From contig JAJYYI010000149.1 in the NCBI GenBank assembly GCA_021801125.1, positions 1-34,159 on the forward strand: a stretch of DNA of 34,159 bases. Reading direction: 5' to 3'. The position numbers and the translations under genes were made by a program. This stretch comes from Deltaproteobacteria bacterium (GTDB lineage Bacteria; Desulfobacterota; Binatia; Binatales; Binataceae). Shown in pieces: positions 6,727 through 15,831 of this stretch. The notes beneath the pieces are model-generated. The model ran no database searches and had not been told where the DNA came from. It worked only from the letters and a program-made list of their open reading frames with translations. Position 1 is the stretch's first letter. Each line of letters begins with the position of its first letter.

Positions 6727-8499
6727 TCAGCAAGCGCCGCACACCGTGCAGCGTAGGACGTTACAGGGTTTGGTCTGATGCTCGTAATGAGCTTTCTTCC
6801 GCTCCGAGAAAAGAAACCACTTGTGAACTTGATGGTCAATGAAATCCCAGGGCAAGGTTTCTTCGTAGCTGTAGCGCCGTCGCACGTAAAAGTCAGGGTC
6901 GGGCAGCTTTCGCGAGCCGTCGTTCGAAGCCTCATACTTGATCGCCCGCAGCTCCTGCCATATTTCCCCAGCCTCGTCACAGCGCCTCTCGTTTAGGCGC
7001 TCGAGAATTGCGCCGACTCTCCGATCTCCCCTCGACAGCAAAGTCTGAAAGTAAGCCTCGCGCGGTGATTCAGCGTCCAGCTCAACCCGCTTCACGGGCG
7101 TCAGCTCGCTTCTCAACTGCGCGATCTTGCGCTTGAGAACGCGGCTGTCTTCCATCGCGTCCCACTGGAACGGCGTCCAGGGCTTGGGCACGAAGGGATT
7201 GAGCGAGACGGTAACGCGTCCTACTCTGCTCGCCCCGTTATTTACGCAGTCGCAGATTTTGGCGGTCAGGCGGGCGATCTCCGACACGTCTTCATCGCGC
7301 TCCTCAGGCAAGCCAACCATAAAGTATAACTTTAGGTTTTCAACGCCATTGGCGGTGAGCATCTGCGCCGCGCGCAAGATCTCGGCCTCGCTTAAGTTTT
7401 TGTTGATAACCTTGCGCATCCGTTCGCTTCCGGCTTCCGGCGCCACGGTCACGCTGCGCGTTCCGCTGCGGGCCAGCGCTTGTGCAAGCTCGCTGGAAAT
7501 GCAGTCCGCCTTGAGCGAAGATGGTGAGAGTCGCGCGCCAGCGTCCGCCACGGCGCCGGCGATCTTCGCCACCGCCGGAACGCTCGCCATTTCGGCGCCG
7601 ACCAACCCAATGACGGAGCGTTCGGTCAGTCCCTGCTTGGCCTGCGCGAGCAATTTATCGGGACTGCGGTATCGAATCGGACGATACATGAAGCCCGCCG
7701 CGCAAAACCTGCAGCCCCATTGGCAGCCGCGGCTCGCCTCGACCAGGTACATGTCGCCGAATACGGATTCCTCGGTCAGGATAAGCGAGCTGGTCGTGAA
7801 GCGATCCAAATCCCGGACCAGCCTGCGCTTAACCTGAGGCGAGCCCTCGCCCTTGTATTGAACCGCGCGCAACAAGCCACTCTGGTCGTATATCGGCGTA
7901 TAATCCTCTGGAACATAGGCACCTTCGACCCGGGCCAGTTCGCGCAAGCGCGCGTGAGGGCCAAGATGGCGGTCACGGGCGTCGAGGTAGCGGTCCAGAA
8001 ATTCCGGAACCATTTCCTCGCCTTCGCCGACGAGGAAAAGGTCGATGAAATCGGCGACCGGTTCCGGATTAAGAAAAATCGCCGAGCCGCCGGCGACGAT
8101 GAGCGGATAGCCGGCATTCGCGCGCTGTTCACGCCTGGTGGGAATTCCCGCCAGTTCCAGCATCGCCAAGACATTCAGGTAATCGGTTTCGAAGGCTATC
8201 GAGAAAGCTACGATATCAAAGTCGGCCAAGGGACGGCCTCGCTCGAGCGACAGCAGCCGTTCCCGCCCGGCGCGGATGGACGGTCTTTCGTCAGGGTCAG
8301 GCAAAAAGGCGCGGTCGACCGCGACCCGCGACGAATCGCCGAAGATCTTGTGGATCGCCTGGAACCCCAGATTTGCCATCCCGAGCCGATAGACGTTCGG
8401 GTAGACGAGACACGCCTGTACTTCGCCGCCCTGGCGCCGCGGGTAAAGTGTTCGCTCTCGAGAAAGGCGCTCAAGCGCGCGCTTGCGTAAAGACAACAT
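6727..8499 (-). CDS. B12-binding-type radical SAM protein, TIGR03960-like
   Basis: The 590-residue protein has an N-terminal cobalamin-type Rossmann region (VQACLVYPNVYRLGMANLG at about 27-45). The radical SAM cluster follows: ASRGCQWGCRFCAAG with Cys259, Cys263 and Cys266 (CX3CX2C), the ligands of the SAM-binding 4Fe-4S. A C-terminal Cys group CNVLRCTVCGAC (CX4CX2CX2C) could hold a second cluster. This arrangement matches the TIGR03960 family, whose substrate I do not know. Those proteins are often fused or adjacent to a DUF2344/TIGR03936 domain, which is absent here. The ATG overlaps the stop of the upstream DUF151 gene by one base (TGATG), so the two are probably translated together in an operon with rlmE. 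Confidence 0.85.
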   Translation of the reverse strand: MLSLRKRALERLSRERTLYPRRQGGEVQACLVYPNVYRLGMANLGFQAIHKIFGDSSRVAVDRAFLPDPDERPSIRAGRERLLSLERGRPLADFDIVAFSIAFETDYLNVLAMLELAGIPTRREQRANAGYPLIVAGGSAIFLNPEPVADFIDLFLVGEGEEMVPEFLDRYLDARDRHLGPHARLRELARVEGAYVPEDYTPIYDQSGLLRAVQYKGEGSPQVKRRLVRDLDRFTTSSLILTEESVFGDMYLVEASRGCQWGCRFCAAGFMYRPIRYRSPDKLLAQAKQGLTERSVIGLVGAEMASVPAVAKIAGAVADAGARLSPSSLKADCISSELAQALARSGTRSVTVAPEAGSERMRKVINKNLSEAEILRAAQMLTANGVENLKLYFMVGLPEERDEDVSEIARLTAKICDCVNNGASRVGRVTVSLNPFVPKPWTPFQWDAMEDSRVLKRKIAQLRSELTPVKRVELDAESPREAYFQTLLSRGDRRVGAILERLNERRCDEAGEIWQELRAIKYEASNDGSRKLPDPDFYVRRRYSYEETLPWDFIDHQVHKWFLFSERKKAHYEHQTKPCNVLRCTVCGAC

Positions 8500-9185
8500 C
8501 AGGGTTGAAACTGAGCGTGGGCCTCGGGGAACATCAACGCGCTGCCGGAGCTTGTCCGCCGCGCGTTGGCGCCGTCTGCCGCGTCGTTGAAAAAAACCGC
8601 GGAGAACGCGCCGTCCGACGGGCCGCGTGTTTGTGGCAAGACCACGTTTGGGCTGCTGGGATGTTCGGGCGGCTCCTTCAAGAACAGTCGCGGAAGCACG
8701 AAAATGGGCACCTTGCAGGCGAGCGCGAGGGCGATCGCGTCGCTGGGTCGACTGTCAATGCGATAGCGCGCCTGATCCAGGTAGATAGTCGCGTAAAAGG
8801 TCTGATTGCGCAGATCGTTGATCACGACCCGGTCGACTCGGTTGCCGGTGGTAACGAGAACGGTCTTGAGCAGGTCACTGGTTAACGGGCGCAGCGGCTC
8901 GATGCCGTGAAGCTTTAGCAAGATGGCCTGCGCTTCCGATTCGCCGATCCAAATTGGGAGCATCCGCGTACCCGCCTTCTCTCGCAGGATAACCACTGGA
9001 GTCCCGGCCGCCTGGTCGAAGCCTAGGTGTAAGACTTCGACCTCCACGCCTGTTTCAGGATCGGCGCCGGTGCCTCCTCCATGGCAGCCGAGCGCAAGCG
9101 CCGCTACCGCGGTGGCCAACAGCAAACCGGAAGCAAAGGGAAACATTCTTATACGGTGGAGCGGATCACGTTCGAGCTTTGCCAT
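8499..9185 (-). CDS. Lipoprotein with bifunctional nuclease (BFN/DUF151) domain
   Basis: The 228-residue product begins with basic residues and a hydrophobic run (about 15-33) ending AALALGC. Cys34 fits a lipoprotein signal peptidase II site, so the mature protein is probably lipid-anchored outside the cytoplasm. The rest (about 45-175) is a typical DUF151 domain: VILREKAGTRMLPIWIGESEAQAI, then ATIYLD, RIDSRPSDAIALAL and VPIFV. Some members of that family are reported to have DNase/RNase activity. Most are predicted to be cytoplasmic, so the lipobox is odd. A GTG three bases upstream (9188) is an alternative start, and GGAG precedes both. It is 21 bp from rlmE and overlaps the radical SAM gene by one base. 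The domain call is strong. Export is an inference from the signal. Confidence 0.83.
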   Translation of the reverse strand: MAKLERDPLHRIRMFPFASGLLLATAVAALALGCHGGGTGADPETGVEVEVLHLGFDQAAGTPVVILREKAGTRMLPIWIGESEAQAILLKLHGIEPLRPLTSDLLKTVLVTTGNRVDRVVINDLRNQTFYATIYLDQARYRIDSRPSDAIALALACKVPIFVLPRLFLKEPPEHPSSPNVVLPQTRGPSDGAFSAVFFNDAADGANARRTSSGSALMFPEAHAQFQP

Positions 9186-9209
9186 CACACTGCGCTCCTA
9201 TCTCCCGGT

Positions 9210-9833
9210 TTATTTAGCACATCTGTCGCACAGTCCGTCAGCGGAAAAAAAGCCGCTTGCGACCACGTACATTTCCGACGACCCGCGCCGCGTGGCCTGC
9301 GGACGCACGAGGTTCACGGTCGAAAAAACCGTCTTAAGGCGCCCCACGACCGGCTTGAGGTCGGCGTTCATGAAAACTTTGACTACAAAGGCCCCGCCTG
9401 GCTTGAGAATCTCGTTTGCGCTTGTGAGCGCGAGTTCCAAAAGCTCGGTCATGGCTTGTTGGTCACGGTCGCGAACGCCGCTGAGTCGCGGCGCCATGTC
9501 GCAAGTGACAAGGCCGGCCCGCGCCCCGAGCACCTCGTAAGCCGCCGAGCGTATGTTTTCCTCCTTTAGGTCCCCGGTCAGCGTGGTGACCCATGGCGCC
9601 GGAGCGCGACATGGAGCCCGGTCAACTCCAACCACTCGTCCTTTTGGCCCCACTGCCTTTGCAAGAACGGCAAGCCATCCTCCCGGAGCGCATCCGAGAT
9701 CCAAGACTCGCGCACCGCGCCGGACCAGACGATGGCGCGCGAGCAACTCCTCTAACTTGAAAGCGGCTCGCGATGCCAGGCCTCTTTCGAGCGCCATTCG
9801 GTAAAATCGATCGTGTGGTTGATAATGGGGCAT
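9210..9833 (-). CDS. rlmE: 23S rRNA 2'-O-methyltransferase RlmE (RrmJ/FtsJ)
   Basis: The roughly 207-residue protein has all parts of the FtsJ family. These are the catalytic Lys in SRAAFKLEE, the SAM motif VLDLGCAPGGWLAVLA, Asp in VTCDMAPRLSG, Lys in FVVKVF and Glu in SSEMYVVASGF, making the K-D-K-E tetrad. RlmE methylates the 2'-hydroxyl of a uridine in helix 92 of 23S rRNA, a late 50S maturation step. The ATG at 9833 (MPHYQPHDRFYR) is chosen, and a GTG at 9842 would add three residues. It appears to be the first gene of the rlmE-DUF151-radical SAM operon and is divergent from the helicase. Family identity is clear. Confidence 0.93.
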   Translation of the reverse strand: MPHYQPHDRFYRMALERGLASRAAFKLEELLARHRLVRRGARVLDLGCAPGGWLAVLAKAVGPKGRVVGVDRAPCRAPAPWVTTLTGDLKEENIRSAAYEVLGARAGLVTCDMAPRLSGVRDRDQQAMTELLELALTSANEILKPGGAFVVKVFMNADLKPVVGRLKTVFSTVNLVRPQATRRGSSEMYVVASGFFSADGLCDRCAK

Positions 9834-9954
9834 TTTAAACACGAGCGCGGCGTCGCAAATCAGCTTCGCGCTTTGCCGGCCGTGCTGAAAGGGCTAAGGT
9901 TAAGGTCTTATTCCAAATAGGCCACTTCAATTTCCAAGTCTCAATTATACCCGA

Positions 9955-12147
9955 ATGGACGCAATAACACTCGACGACCTCAACCCGGCGCAGCGGGAGG
10001 CGGTGCTGGCGGTCGAAGGCCCGCTCTTGATACTGGCCGGCGCCGGCTCCGGCAAGACCCGCGTGCTTACCTATCGTATCGCCTACCTGCTCGCAGAACA
10101 CAAACTTCGGCCCGGACAGGTCCTCGCGGTCACTTTTACCAACAAGGCGGCCAACGAGATGCGCGAACGAGTGGCGAGACTGGTCGGCGCGGGGCTCGCA
10201 CCGCGCTGGATCGCCACTTTTCACTCCTTTTGCGCGCGCATACTGCGCCAAGAGGCCGAGTGTCTGGGCTACCGCGGAAACTTCGCGGTGTTTGACGAGA
10301 ACGACGCGCTAGCCGTGGCCCGCGAGATTATCGCTGCGGCGGACCTTGCCCATGCGCCCACCGCTGAGTTGGCGTACGCGCAAATCGAGCAAGCGAAGAA
10401 CGAGGCCCTCTGGCCATCCGACCTGGTGCGGACGGCGAGCAACCCCAGGCAATTGGCGGTTGCCGAAATATATCGCCGTTACCAGGAGCGGATGCAGTCG
10501 TTGAACGCGCTGGATTTCGGCGACCTGCTTATCCTGACGTACCGGTTATTCGCCGAGCATCCAGAGGCGCTTGCGCGATGGCAGGAGCGTTTCACCCACA
10601 TTCTGGTTGACGAATACCAGGACACCAACCGCGCGCAGTATTATCTGGTTCGCGCGCTTGCCGGCAAAAGCTTGAACCTCTGCGTCGTCGGGGACGAGGA
10701 TCAATCGATCTACCGCTGGCGGGGCGCCGATATTCGCAACATCCTCGACTTCGAGCGGGACTTCCCCAATGCGCGGGTGTTTAAGCTGGAGCAGAACTAT
10801 CGCTCCACCAAGACCATCCTGGCCGCCGCGCAAACGGTCGTCCGCAACAATCGCAACCGCAAGCCCAAAGAGCTTTGGACCACCAACGAAGTCGGCGAGC
10901 CTATAACGTACTACACGGGTTTCAGCGAGCGCGAAGAGGCCGAGTTTATCGTCAGCGAGATTCAGCGCCTCGGCGCGAGCGGTCGAGCCGCGCTCAACGA
11001 AATCGTGGTTTTTTATCGTGTCAACGCGCAGTCGCGCCCGCTTGAAGAGGCCTTGGTGCGCCGGCGCATTCCGTATCGTCTGGTCGGCGGTCTCCGTTTT
11101 TACGACCGGCGCGAAATCAAGGACCTGGTCGCATACCTACGCGTGATTGCCAACCCCGCCGATGAACTCAGCCTCGAGCGCATTTTGGGTGTTCCGCCGC
11201 GCGGAATCGGCGCGCGGACGATAGAGACGCTTAAGGCGCATGCCGGTCGGAGGGGAATCAGCTTTCTGGAAGCGCTCGGGGAGGCAGAAAGCCTGAGCGA
11301 GATCGCGCTCAGCATCGGCAAGAAGGCGAGCGCCTTCTATCAATGGATGCGCGAACTGGCAGTGCGGCCCAGCGCGATGACGGTGCGCGAAGTTTTAGAA
11401 GAGGTGCTTGCCGGAACGGAATTTCTGACCCATCTCGACGGGATGCCGGACGCCAGCGCGCGACGGGAGAATGTAGGTGAGTTGCTGTCGGCGGCCGCGA
11501 CTTTCGACGCGGCGCATGGTGCCGGTGGTCTGGTGCAATTTCTCGAATCGGTGGCGCTTTTGAGCGAATCCGACGAGGTTCGTGGCCAGGGTGGCGTCTC
11601 GCTTATGACGCTGCATACGTCCAAGGGACTGGAGTACCCCGTGGCGTTCATCGCCGGAATGGAGGAAGGGCTTTTTCCCCATAGTCGCTCACAAGACAGC
11701 GAGCCCGAACTCGAGGAAGAGCGCCGTTTGCTCTACGTTGGCATGACCCGCGCCCGCAAGCTCTTGTATCTTACCAACGCGCGGTCGCGGGAGATTTACG
11801 GCTCACGCCAAGAAGCCAGGCCGTCGCGGTTTCTGCTCGAGATCGATCCCGCCTTGATCCGCCGGCTTGGCGAGCCCGCTCAAAGCCAGCCGCCTCCGAC
11901 CTCGACAAACGGGACCTACGTCGATTATCGGGACGGCGACCCGGTCTTTGACGACGCCGACGAAGATCAGACTGGCAACGGGATGCTCCGCGTGGGCTCG
12001 CGCGTGTCCCATCCGAGTTTCGGCGCCGGCCGTGTGCGCCGCCTGGAAGGCCGTGGCGAGTCGGCCAAGGCCTGGGTAGATTTCGAGCGGGTAGGCGTCA
12101 AGCTCCTGGTCTTGAAGTACGCCAAGCTGCGCCCGATCGTGGGATGA
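9955..12147 (+). CDS. pcrA: ATP-dependent DNA helicase, PcrA/UvrD family (SF1A)
   Basis: This 730-residue 3'-5' helicase starts with the Q motif region LNPAQREAVLA and Walker A GAGSGKT (29-35). Further motifs follow in order: VTFTNKAANEMRERV, DEYQDTN (Walker B), GDEDQSIYRWRGAD, LEQNYRS, TLHTSKGLEYPVAFIAGMEEGLFP and YVGMTRAR. The last 50 residues (VGSRVSHPSFGAGRVRRLEG) form the Tudor-like C-terminal domain of PcrA/UvrD, which contacts RNA polymerase in characterised members. The expected roles are nucleotide excision and mismatch repair and clearing of protein roadblocks. Its length fits the family. The ATG at 9955 has no visible Shine-Dalgarno. uvrD would be an equally fair name. Confidence 0.94.
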   Translation: MDAITLDDLNPAQREAVLAVEGPLLILAGAGSGKTRVLTYRIAYLLAEHKLRPGQVLAVTFTNKAANEMRERVARLVGAGLAPRWIATFHSFCARILRQEAECLGYRGNFAVFDENDALAVAREIIAAADLAHAPTAELAYAQIEQAKNEALWPSDLVRTASNPRQLAVAEIYRRYQERMQSLNALDFGDLLILTYRLFAEHPEALARWQERFTHILVDEYQDTNRAQYYLVRALAGKSLNLCVVGDEDQSIYRWRGADIRNILDFERDFPNARVFKLEQNYRSTKTILAAAQTVVRNNRNRKPKELWTTNEVGEPITYYTGFSEREEAEFIVSEIQRLGASGRAALNEIVVFYRVNAQSRPLEEALVRRRIPYRLVGGLRFYDRREIKDLVAYLRVIANPADELSLERILGVPPRGIGARTIETLKAHAGRRGISFLEALGEAESLSEIALSIGKKASAFYQWMRELAVRPSAMTVREVLEEVLAGTEFLTHLDGMPDASARRENVGELLSAAATFDAAHGAGGLVQFLESVALLSESDEVRGQGGVSLMTLHTSKGLEYPVAFIAGMEEGLFPHSRSQDSEPELEEERRLLYVGMTRARKLLYLTNARSREIYGSRQEARPSRFLLEIDPALIRRLGEPAQSQPPPTSTNGTYVDYRDGDPVFDDADEDQTGNGMLRVGSRVSHPSFGAGRVRRLEGRGESAKAWVDFERVGVKLLVLKYAKLRPIVG

Positions 12148-12160
12148 CGGAGCAGCGCGG

Positions 12161-12180
12161 TTAGCGTTGTTCGACGCTAA
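12161..12180. terminator. Hairpin between convergent pcrA and gatB
   Basis: TTAGCGT and ACGCTAA form a perfect 7-bp stem around TGTTCG, 14 bases past the pcrA stop and 41 bases before the gatB stop. No T-run follows, so it is at best a weak or factor-assisted bidirectional terminator. Confidence 0.35.
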
Positions 12181-12221
12181 TTGGCCGATGGTTAGGTCGC
12201 TTGCAAGGCTGCACGGCTTGT

Positions 12222-13703
12222 TCAGGCGCCGCTTGACGGCAGATCCGATGGGCTGGGGCGTCCCGCCATAGCCAACTTACGCTTGAGCACTTCGTTGACG
12301 ACCTTGGGGTTCGCGTTGCCCTTCATCGCCTTTACTACCTGGCCGACGAAGAAACCGAACAGCTTTTCCCGCCCCGCATGGAACTGGGCAACTTTATCCG
12401 CCTCCGCGCTGAGAACCTGATCGCATACCTGGGAGATCGTCGCTTCGTCGGATACCTGCGCCAAGCCGAGCGCCTTCACGGTGGTGGCGGCGTCTTGTCC
12501 CGACTTGCACATTGCCGCGAAGGCCGTCTTGGCCGCGTTGAGGCTAATCTCGTTCTGCGCGACCAACTTGAGCAGCGCAGCGGTCTGCGCCGGGGGCGGC
12601 ACGGCGTTGGAGAACGTCTCTGTGCTCTCGTTGCTGGCGCGCAGGACTTCTGTCATCGTCCAGTTAGCCGCGGCTTTTGTTTCGATCCCCGCCGCGACCA
12701 TCGCCTCGAAGTAATCGCCTACTTCGCGCTCCTGCGTAAGAACGTCGATCTCATACGCCGAGAGCGAAAGATCGCGCGCGTACCGGGCGCGACGCGCCGC
12801 CGGGACCTCGGGCGCCTGAGCGCGGATTTGCTCTACCAACTCGGGCGGCACGTAAAGCTCGGGCAAATCGGGTTCGGGAAAATAGCGGTAATCGTGCGCG
12901 TATTCCTTGGAACGCATCGGACGCGTCTCGCCGCGTTCGGGATCCCACAGATGCGTTTCCTGCATGATCTTGCCGCCGGCTTTCAGCACTGCCGTCTGGC
13001 GCTCGATCTCATGCTTGATCGCCTTCTCGACGAACTTGAAGGAGTTGAGATTCTTGATCTCGGTCTTCGCGCCGAGCTCGGTTGCCCCGCACGGGCGCAC
13101 CGAGACGTTCGCGTCACATCGGAAGCTGCCTTCCTCCATGTTGCCGTCGGAAACTTCCAGATAGCGCAAGATCGACCGCAACTCGCGCAGATACGCGGTA
13201 GCCTCCTCGGCGCTGCGCAATTCCGGCTCGCTCACGATTTCCAGCAGCGGCGTGCCCGAGCGGTTGAAGTCAACCAGGCTTGCCGTGGGGCGATGAATAT
13301 TCTTGCCGGCGTCTTCTTCGAGATGAATTCGCGCGAGCTGGATCCTGCGGGGCGCGCCGTTACCGGTCGGCAGCTCGATATAGCCGCCCACGCATAGCGG
13401 GCGCTCGTACTGGCTAATCTGATATCCCTTGGGGAGGTCGGGGTAGAAGTAGTTTTTGCGCGCGAAAATCGAGCGCTCCGAAATCTGCGAATGGGTGGCC
13501 AGTCCGACCCTGATCGTTAGCTCCAGAACGCGCCGATTGAACACCGGCAGCACCCCCGGCATCCCCATGCATACCGGGCACACGTTATGGTTCGGAGCGG
13601 CGCCGAACTCGTTGGCGCATCCGCAAAAAATCTTCGAGCGGGTTAGAAGTTGCGTATGTACTTCCAGCCCGATTACCGCCTCGTAAGCATCGCTGATCGC
13701 CAT
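12222..13703 (-). CDS. gatB: Asp-tRNA(Asn)/Glu-tRNA(Gln) amidotransferase subunit B
   Basis: The 493-residue protein opens with YEAVIGLEVHTQLLT and carries the conserved zinc-type Cys pairs in FCGCANEF and NVCPVCMGMPG. YFYPDLPKGYQISQ, EEDAGK, DFNRSGTPLLEIVSEP, and SFRCDANVSVR follow. The C-terminal YqeY-like tail ends with NPKVVNEVLKRKL. GatB activates the mischarged tRNA by phosphorylation and receives ammonia from GatA. The ATG has a strong GGAGG seven bases upstream, which begins directly after the gatA stop TGA. That supports tight operon coupling. It is the last gene of gatC-gatA-gatB and converges on pcrA. Confidence 0.96.
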   Translation of the reverse strand: MAISDAYEAVIGLEVHTQLLTRSKIFCGCANEFGAAPNHNVCPVCMGMPGVLPVFNRRVLELTIRVGLATHSQISERSIFARKNYFYPDLPKGYQISQYERPLCVGGYIELPTGNGAPRRIQLARIHLEEDAGKNIHRPTASLVDFNRSGTPLLEIVSEPELRSAEEATAYLRELRSILRYLEVSDGNMEEGSFRCDANVSVRPCGATELGAKTEIKNLNSFKFVEKAIKHEIERQTAVLKAGGKIMQETHLWDPERGETRPMRSKEYAHDYRYFPEPDLPELYVPPELVEQIRAQAPEVPAARRARYARDLSLSAYEIDVLTQEREVGDYFEAMVAAGIETKAAANWTMTEVLRASNESTETFSNAVPPPAQTAALLKLVAQNEISLNAAKTAFAAMCKSGQDAATTVKALGLAQVSDEATISQVCDQVLSAEADKVAQFHAGREKLFGFFVGQVVKAMKGNANPKVVNEVLKRKLAMAGRPSPSDLPSSGA

Positions 13704-13715
13704 CGCTTGGCCTCC

Positions 13716-15182
13716 TCAGACCGCGCTCGGACGGCGACGCGCAATAGACCCGGAGCGTTCCAGCGCGTCAGCGGCCCGCAAAATCGTCTCCTCGCCGAAA
13801 GCGGGTCCGATAATTTGTAGCCCGATCGGCAGCCCATCGCTGTCGTATCCGCATGGCATCGAAAGCGCCGGCAATCCCGCCAGGTTAACCGAAATAGTAA
13901 AGATGTCGGAAAGATACATCTGCAGCGGGTCCTGCGTCTTCTCGCCGAGACGAAAGGCCGTGGTCGGCGACGTCGGCGTAACGATAACGTCGCAGGTGTT
14001 GAAGGCGGCCTCGAAATCTTTGCGGATCAACGTGCGCACTCTTTGCGCTTTGAGGTAATAGGCGTCGTAGTAGCCTGACGACAAGGCGAAGGTGCCGAGC
14101 ATGATGCGTCGCTTGACTTCCGGACCGAAGCCCAACGCTCGCGTGCGATGGTACAGTTCGTTCAGGTCTTCCGCCTCGGCGCGGAAGCCGTAGCGGATGC
14201 CGTCGTACCGGGCAAGGTTCGCGCTTGCCTCCGCCGTCGCAATCAGGTAGTAGGTCGCGACGGCGTATTGTGAATGGGGTAGGGAAATCTCGCGCGCCGT
14301 CGCACCCGCCGCCTCGAGATGCTTGAGCGTGGCCCGCACCGCGTCGTCGACCGCCGGTTGCATCCCCTCGACAAAGAATTCCTTGGGCACCCCGACGCGC
14401 AGATTGCGCAGCTCGCCGTTCAGTGCCGATTCGTAATCGGGCACCGGACGGGCCGAGCAGGTCGAGTCGCGCGGGTCGACGCCCGCCAGCGCATGCATCA
14501 TGATCGCACCGTCGCGCACGGTCTTGGTTAATGGTCCGACCTGGTCGAGTGACGAGGCGAAAGCGACAATCCCGTAGCGGCTGACTCGACTATAAGTGGG
14601 CTTGACCCCGACTATTCCACAAAGTGCGGCGGGCTGCCGGATCGAGCCGCCGGTGTCCGTGCCAAGCGAGGCCAGACATTCGTCAGCCGCAACCGCGGCC
14701 GCCGAACCGCCCGACGACCCGCCGGGCACGCGCGCGAGGTCGTAAGGATTGCGCGTCGGACCGAAAGCCGAATTCTCGGTTGACGAGCCCATCGCGAACT
14801 CATCCATGTTCAACTTGCCGAGAAACACCGCCCCGGCTTCGCGCAGCCGGACGATTACCGTCGCATCGAAGGGCGGAACGAAATTCTCTAGGATGCGCGA
14901 GGCGCACGTGGTGCGCATCCCGCGAACGCAGAAGATATCTTTTATTCCGAGTGGAATGCCGCACAGCGCCGGCGCCGGCTGCGTGCCAGCCAGTCGCTGG
15001 TCCGCGGCCTGGGCTTGTGTTAGTGCTTCGCTTTCGGCCACGGTCAAAAAGGCGTTGAGCTTCGGCTCGGTCGCCGAAATCCGCTCAAGGCAAGCGCGCG
15101 TCAACTCGACGGCCGAAATTTCGCGTTTGCGCAAGGCCGCGCGCGCGTCGTTGATAGTCAGGCGGAAAAGCTCATCGTTCAT
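13716..15182 (-). CDS. gatA: Asp-tRNA(Asn)/Glu-tRNA(Gln) amidotransferase subunit A
   Basis: This is an amidase-signature protein of about 488 residues. It shows the catalytic Lys in GIKDIFC, the Gly/Ser-rich block [14 protein letters not shown] with the cis-Ser, and nucleophile Ser in [28 protein letters not shown] lies near the C-terminus. It hydrolyses glutamine and channels ammonia to GatB. The ATG at 15182 is preferred ([13 protein letters not shown]). A GTG at 15194 would add four residues. It is 50 bp from gatC and 12 bp from gatB. Possession of GatCAB implies that Gln-tRNA and/or Asn-tRNA is made by the indirect route, but the synthetases are outside the window. Confidence 0.96.
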   Translation of the reverse strand: MNDELFRLTINDARAALRKREISAVELTRACLERISATEPKLNAFLTVAESEALTQAQAADQRLAGTQPAPALCGIPLGIKDIFCVRGMRTTCASRILENFVPPFDATVIVRLREAGAVFLGKLNMDEFAMGSSTENSAFGPTRNPYDLARVPGGSSGGSAAAVAADECLASLGTDTGGSIRQPAALCGIVGVKPTYSRVSRYGIVAFASSLDQVGPLTKTVRDGAIMMHALAGVDPRDSTCSARPVPDYESALNGELRNLRVGVPKEFFVEGMQPAVDDAVRATLKHLEAAGATAREISLPHSQYAVATYYLIATAEASANLARYDGIRYGFRAEAEDLNELYHRTRALGFGPEVKRRIMLGTFALSSGYYDAYYLKAQRVRTLIRKDFEAAFNTCDVIVTPTSPTTAFRLGEKTQDPLQMYLSDIFTISVNLAGLPALSMPCGYDSDGLPIGLQIIGPAFGEETILRAADALERSGSIARRRPSAV

Positions 15183-15232
15183 GAAATCTCGCACACCATG
15201 TCCACTGCTCGGCCGGAGCCTCGCAAACGACG

Positions 15233-15529
15233 CTACTCGATAATCTTGGGCACTTTGAACCAGAAGCCTTCGCGCGCAGGCGCGTTGGCCAGGACTGCAT
15301 CAGCGGCCGGCTCGTTCGTCACCACGTCGTCGCGCATGGGCGTTCCTGCGTCGCCGACCTGCGCGGTTGGCTCGACTCCGCTTAACTCCAGCTCGGTGAG
15401 CTTTTCGACATACTCCAGAATCGAGCTCAGGTCGTGCTGAAGCTTGGCCTCTTCCTGCGCATCAAGCGCAAGGCGCGCCAAGCGGGCGACATGGCGGACA
15501 CCGTCCAAACTGATTTTTGCTTCTGCCAT
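15233..15529 (-). CDS. gatC: Asp-tRNA(Asn)/Glu-tRNA(Gln) amidotransferase subunit C
   Basis: The 98-residue protein has the GatC pattern of a short N-terminal helix [12 protein letters not shown], then [27 protein letters not shown], and a C-terminal [10 protein letters not shown]. GatC is the small subunit that wraps around and stabilises GatA and GatB. The ATG at 15529 fits the usual GatC N-terminus. An ATG at 15541 would add four residues, and neither has an obvious ribosome binding site. It is the first gene of the operon, with an inverted repeat about 40 bp upstream. Confidence 0.93.
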   Translation of the reverse strand: MAEAKISLDGVRHVARLARLALDAQEEAKLQHDLSSILEYVEKLTELELSGVEPTAQVGDAGTPMRDDVVTNEPAADAVLANAPAREGFWFKVPKIIE

Positions 15530-15568
15530 ACGAAGGGGCATTCTAACACGCGCATCCCGAACACGTCA

Positions 15569-15591
15569 TCGCCGCGCATAATCCGCGGCGA
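15569..15591. repeat. 8-bp perfect inverted repeat upstream of gatC
   Basis: TCGCCGCG and CGCGGCGA are perfect arms around a 7-base CATAATC spacer, about 40 bp upstream of the gatC start. It lies in the 5' region of the gatCAB operon, so it may be an operator or a leader hairpin. No T-tract follows on the minus strand. The rest of the roughly 300-bp gap to yacG shows nothing I can name. Confidence 0.4.
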
Positions 15592-15831
15592 CTTCGAGTT
15601 TCACTTGACATGGCGGGTCGTCTGTCCGCTCGCCCTCAATGAGAGGAATGGTGCGGTCCGCCTTTGGGCGAGGCGTGCGGGATAACGTCGGGCGCAACGC
15701 GGGTTGCTCGTAGGCGACGTATCCGAGCCGCGCTGAAACCGACGCACGCGCGTAATTGAAGCCAGCGTGGCGATATGGCAGATTTCGTGGAGATGAAGCT
15801 TGCCGAAGATCGCTGGTAAAGAGGGCTAGCT

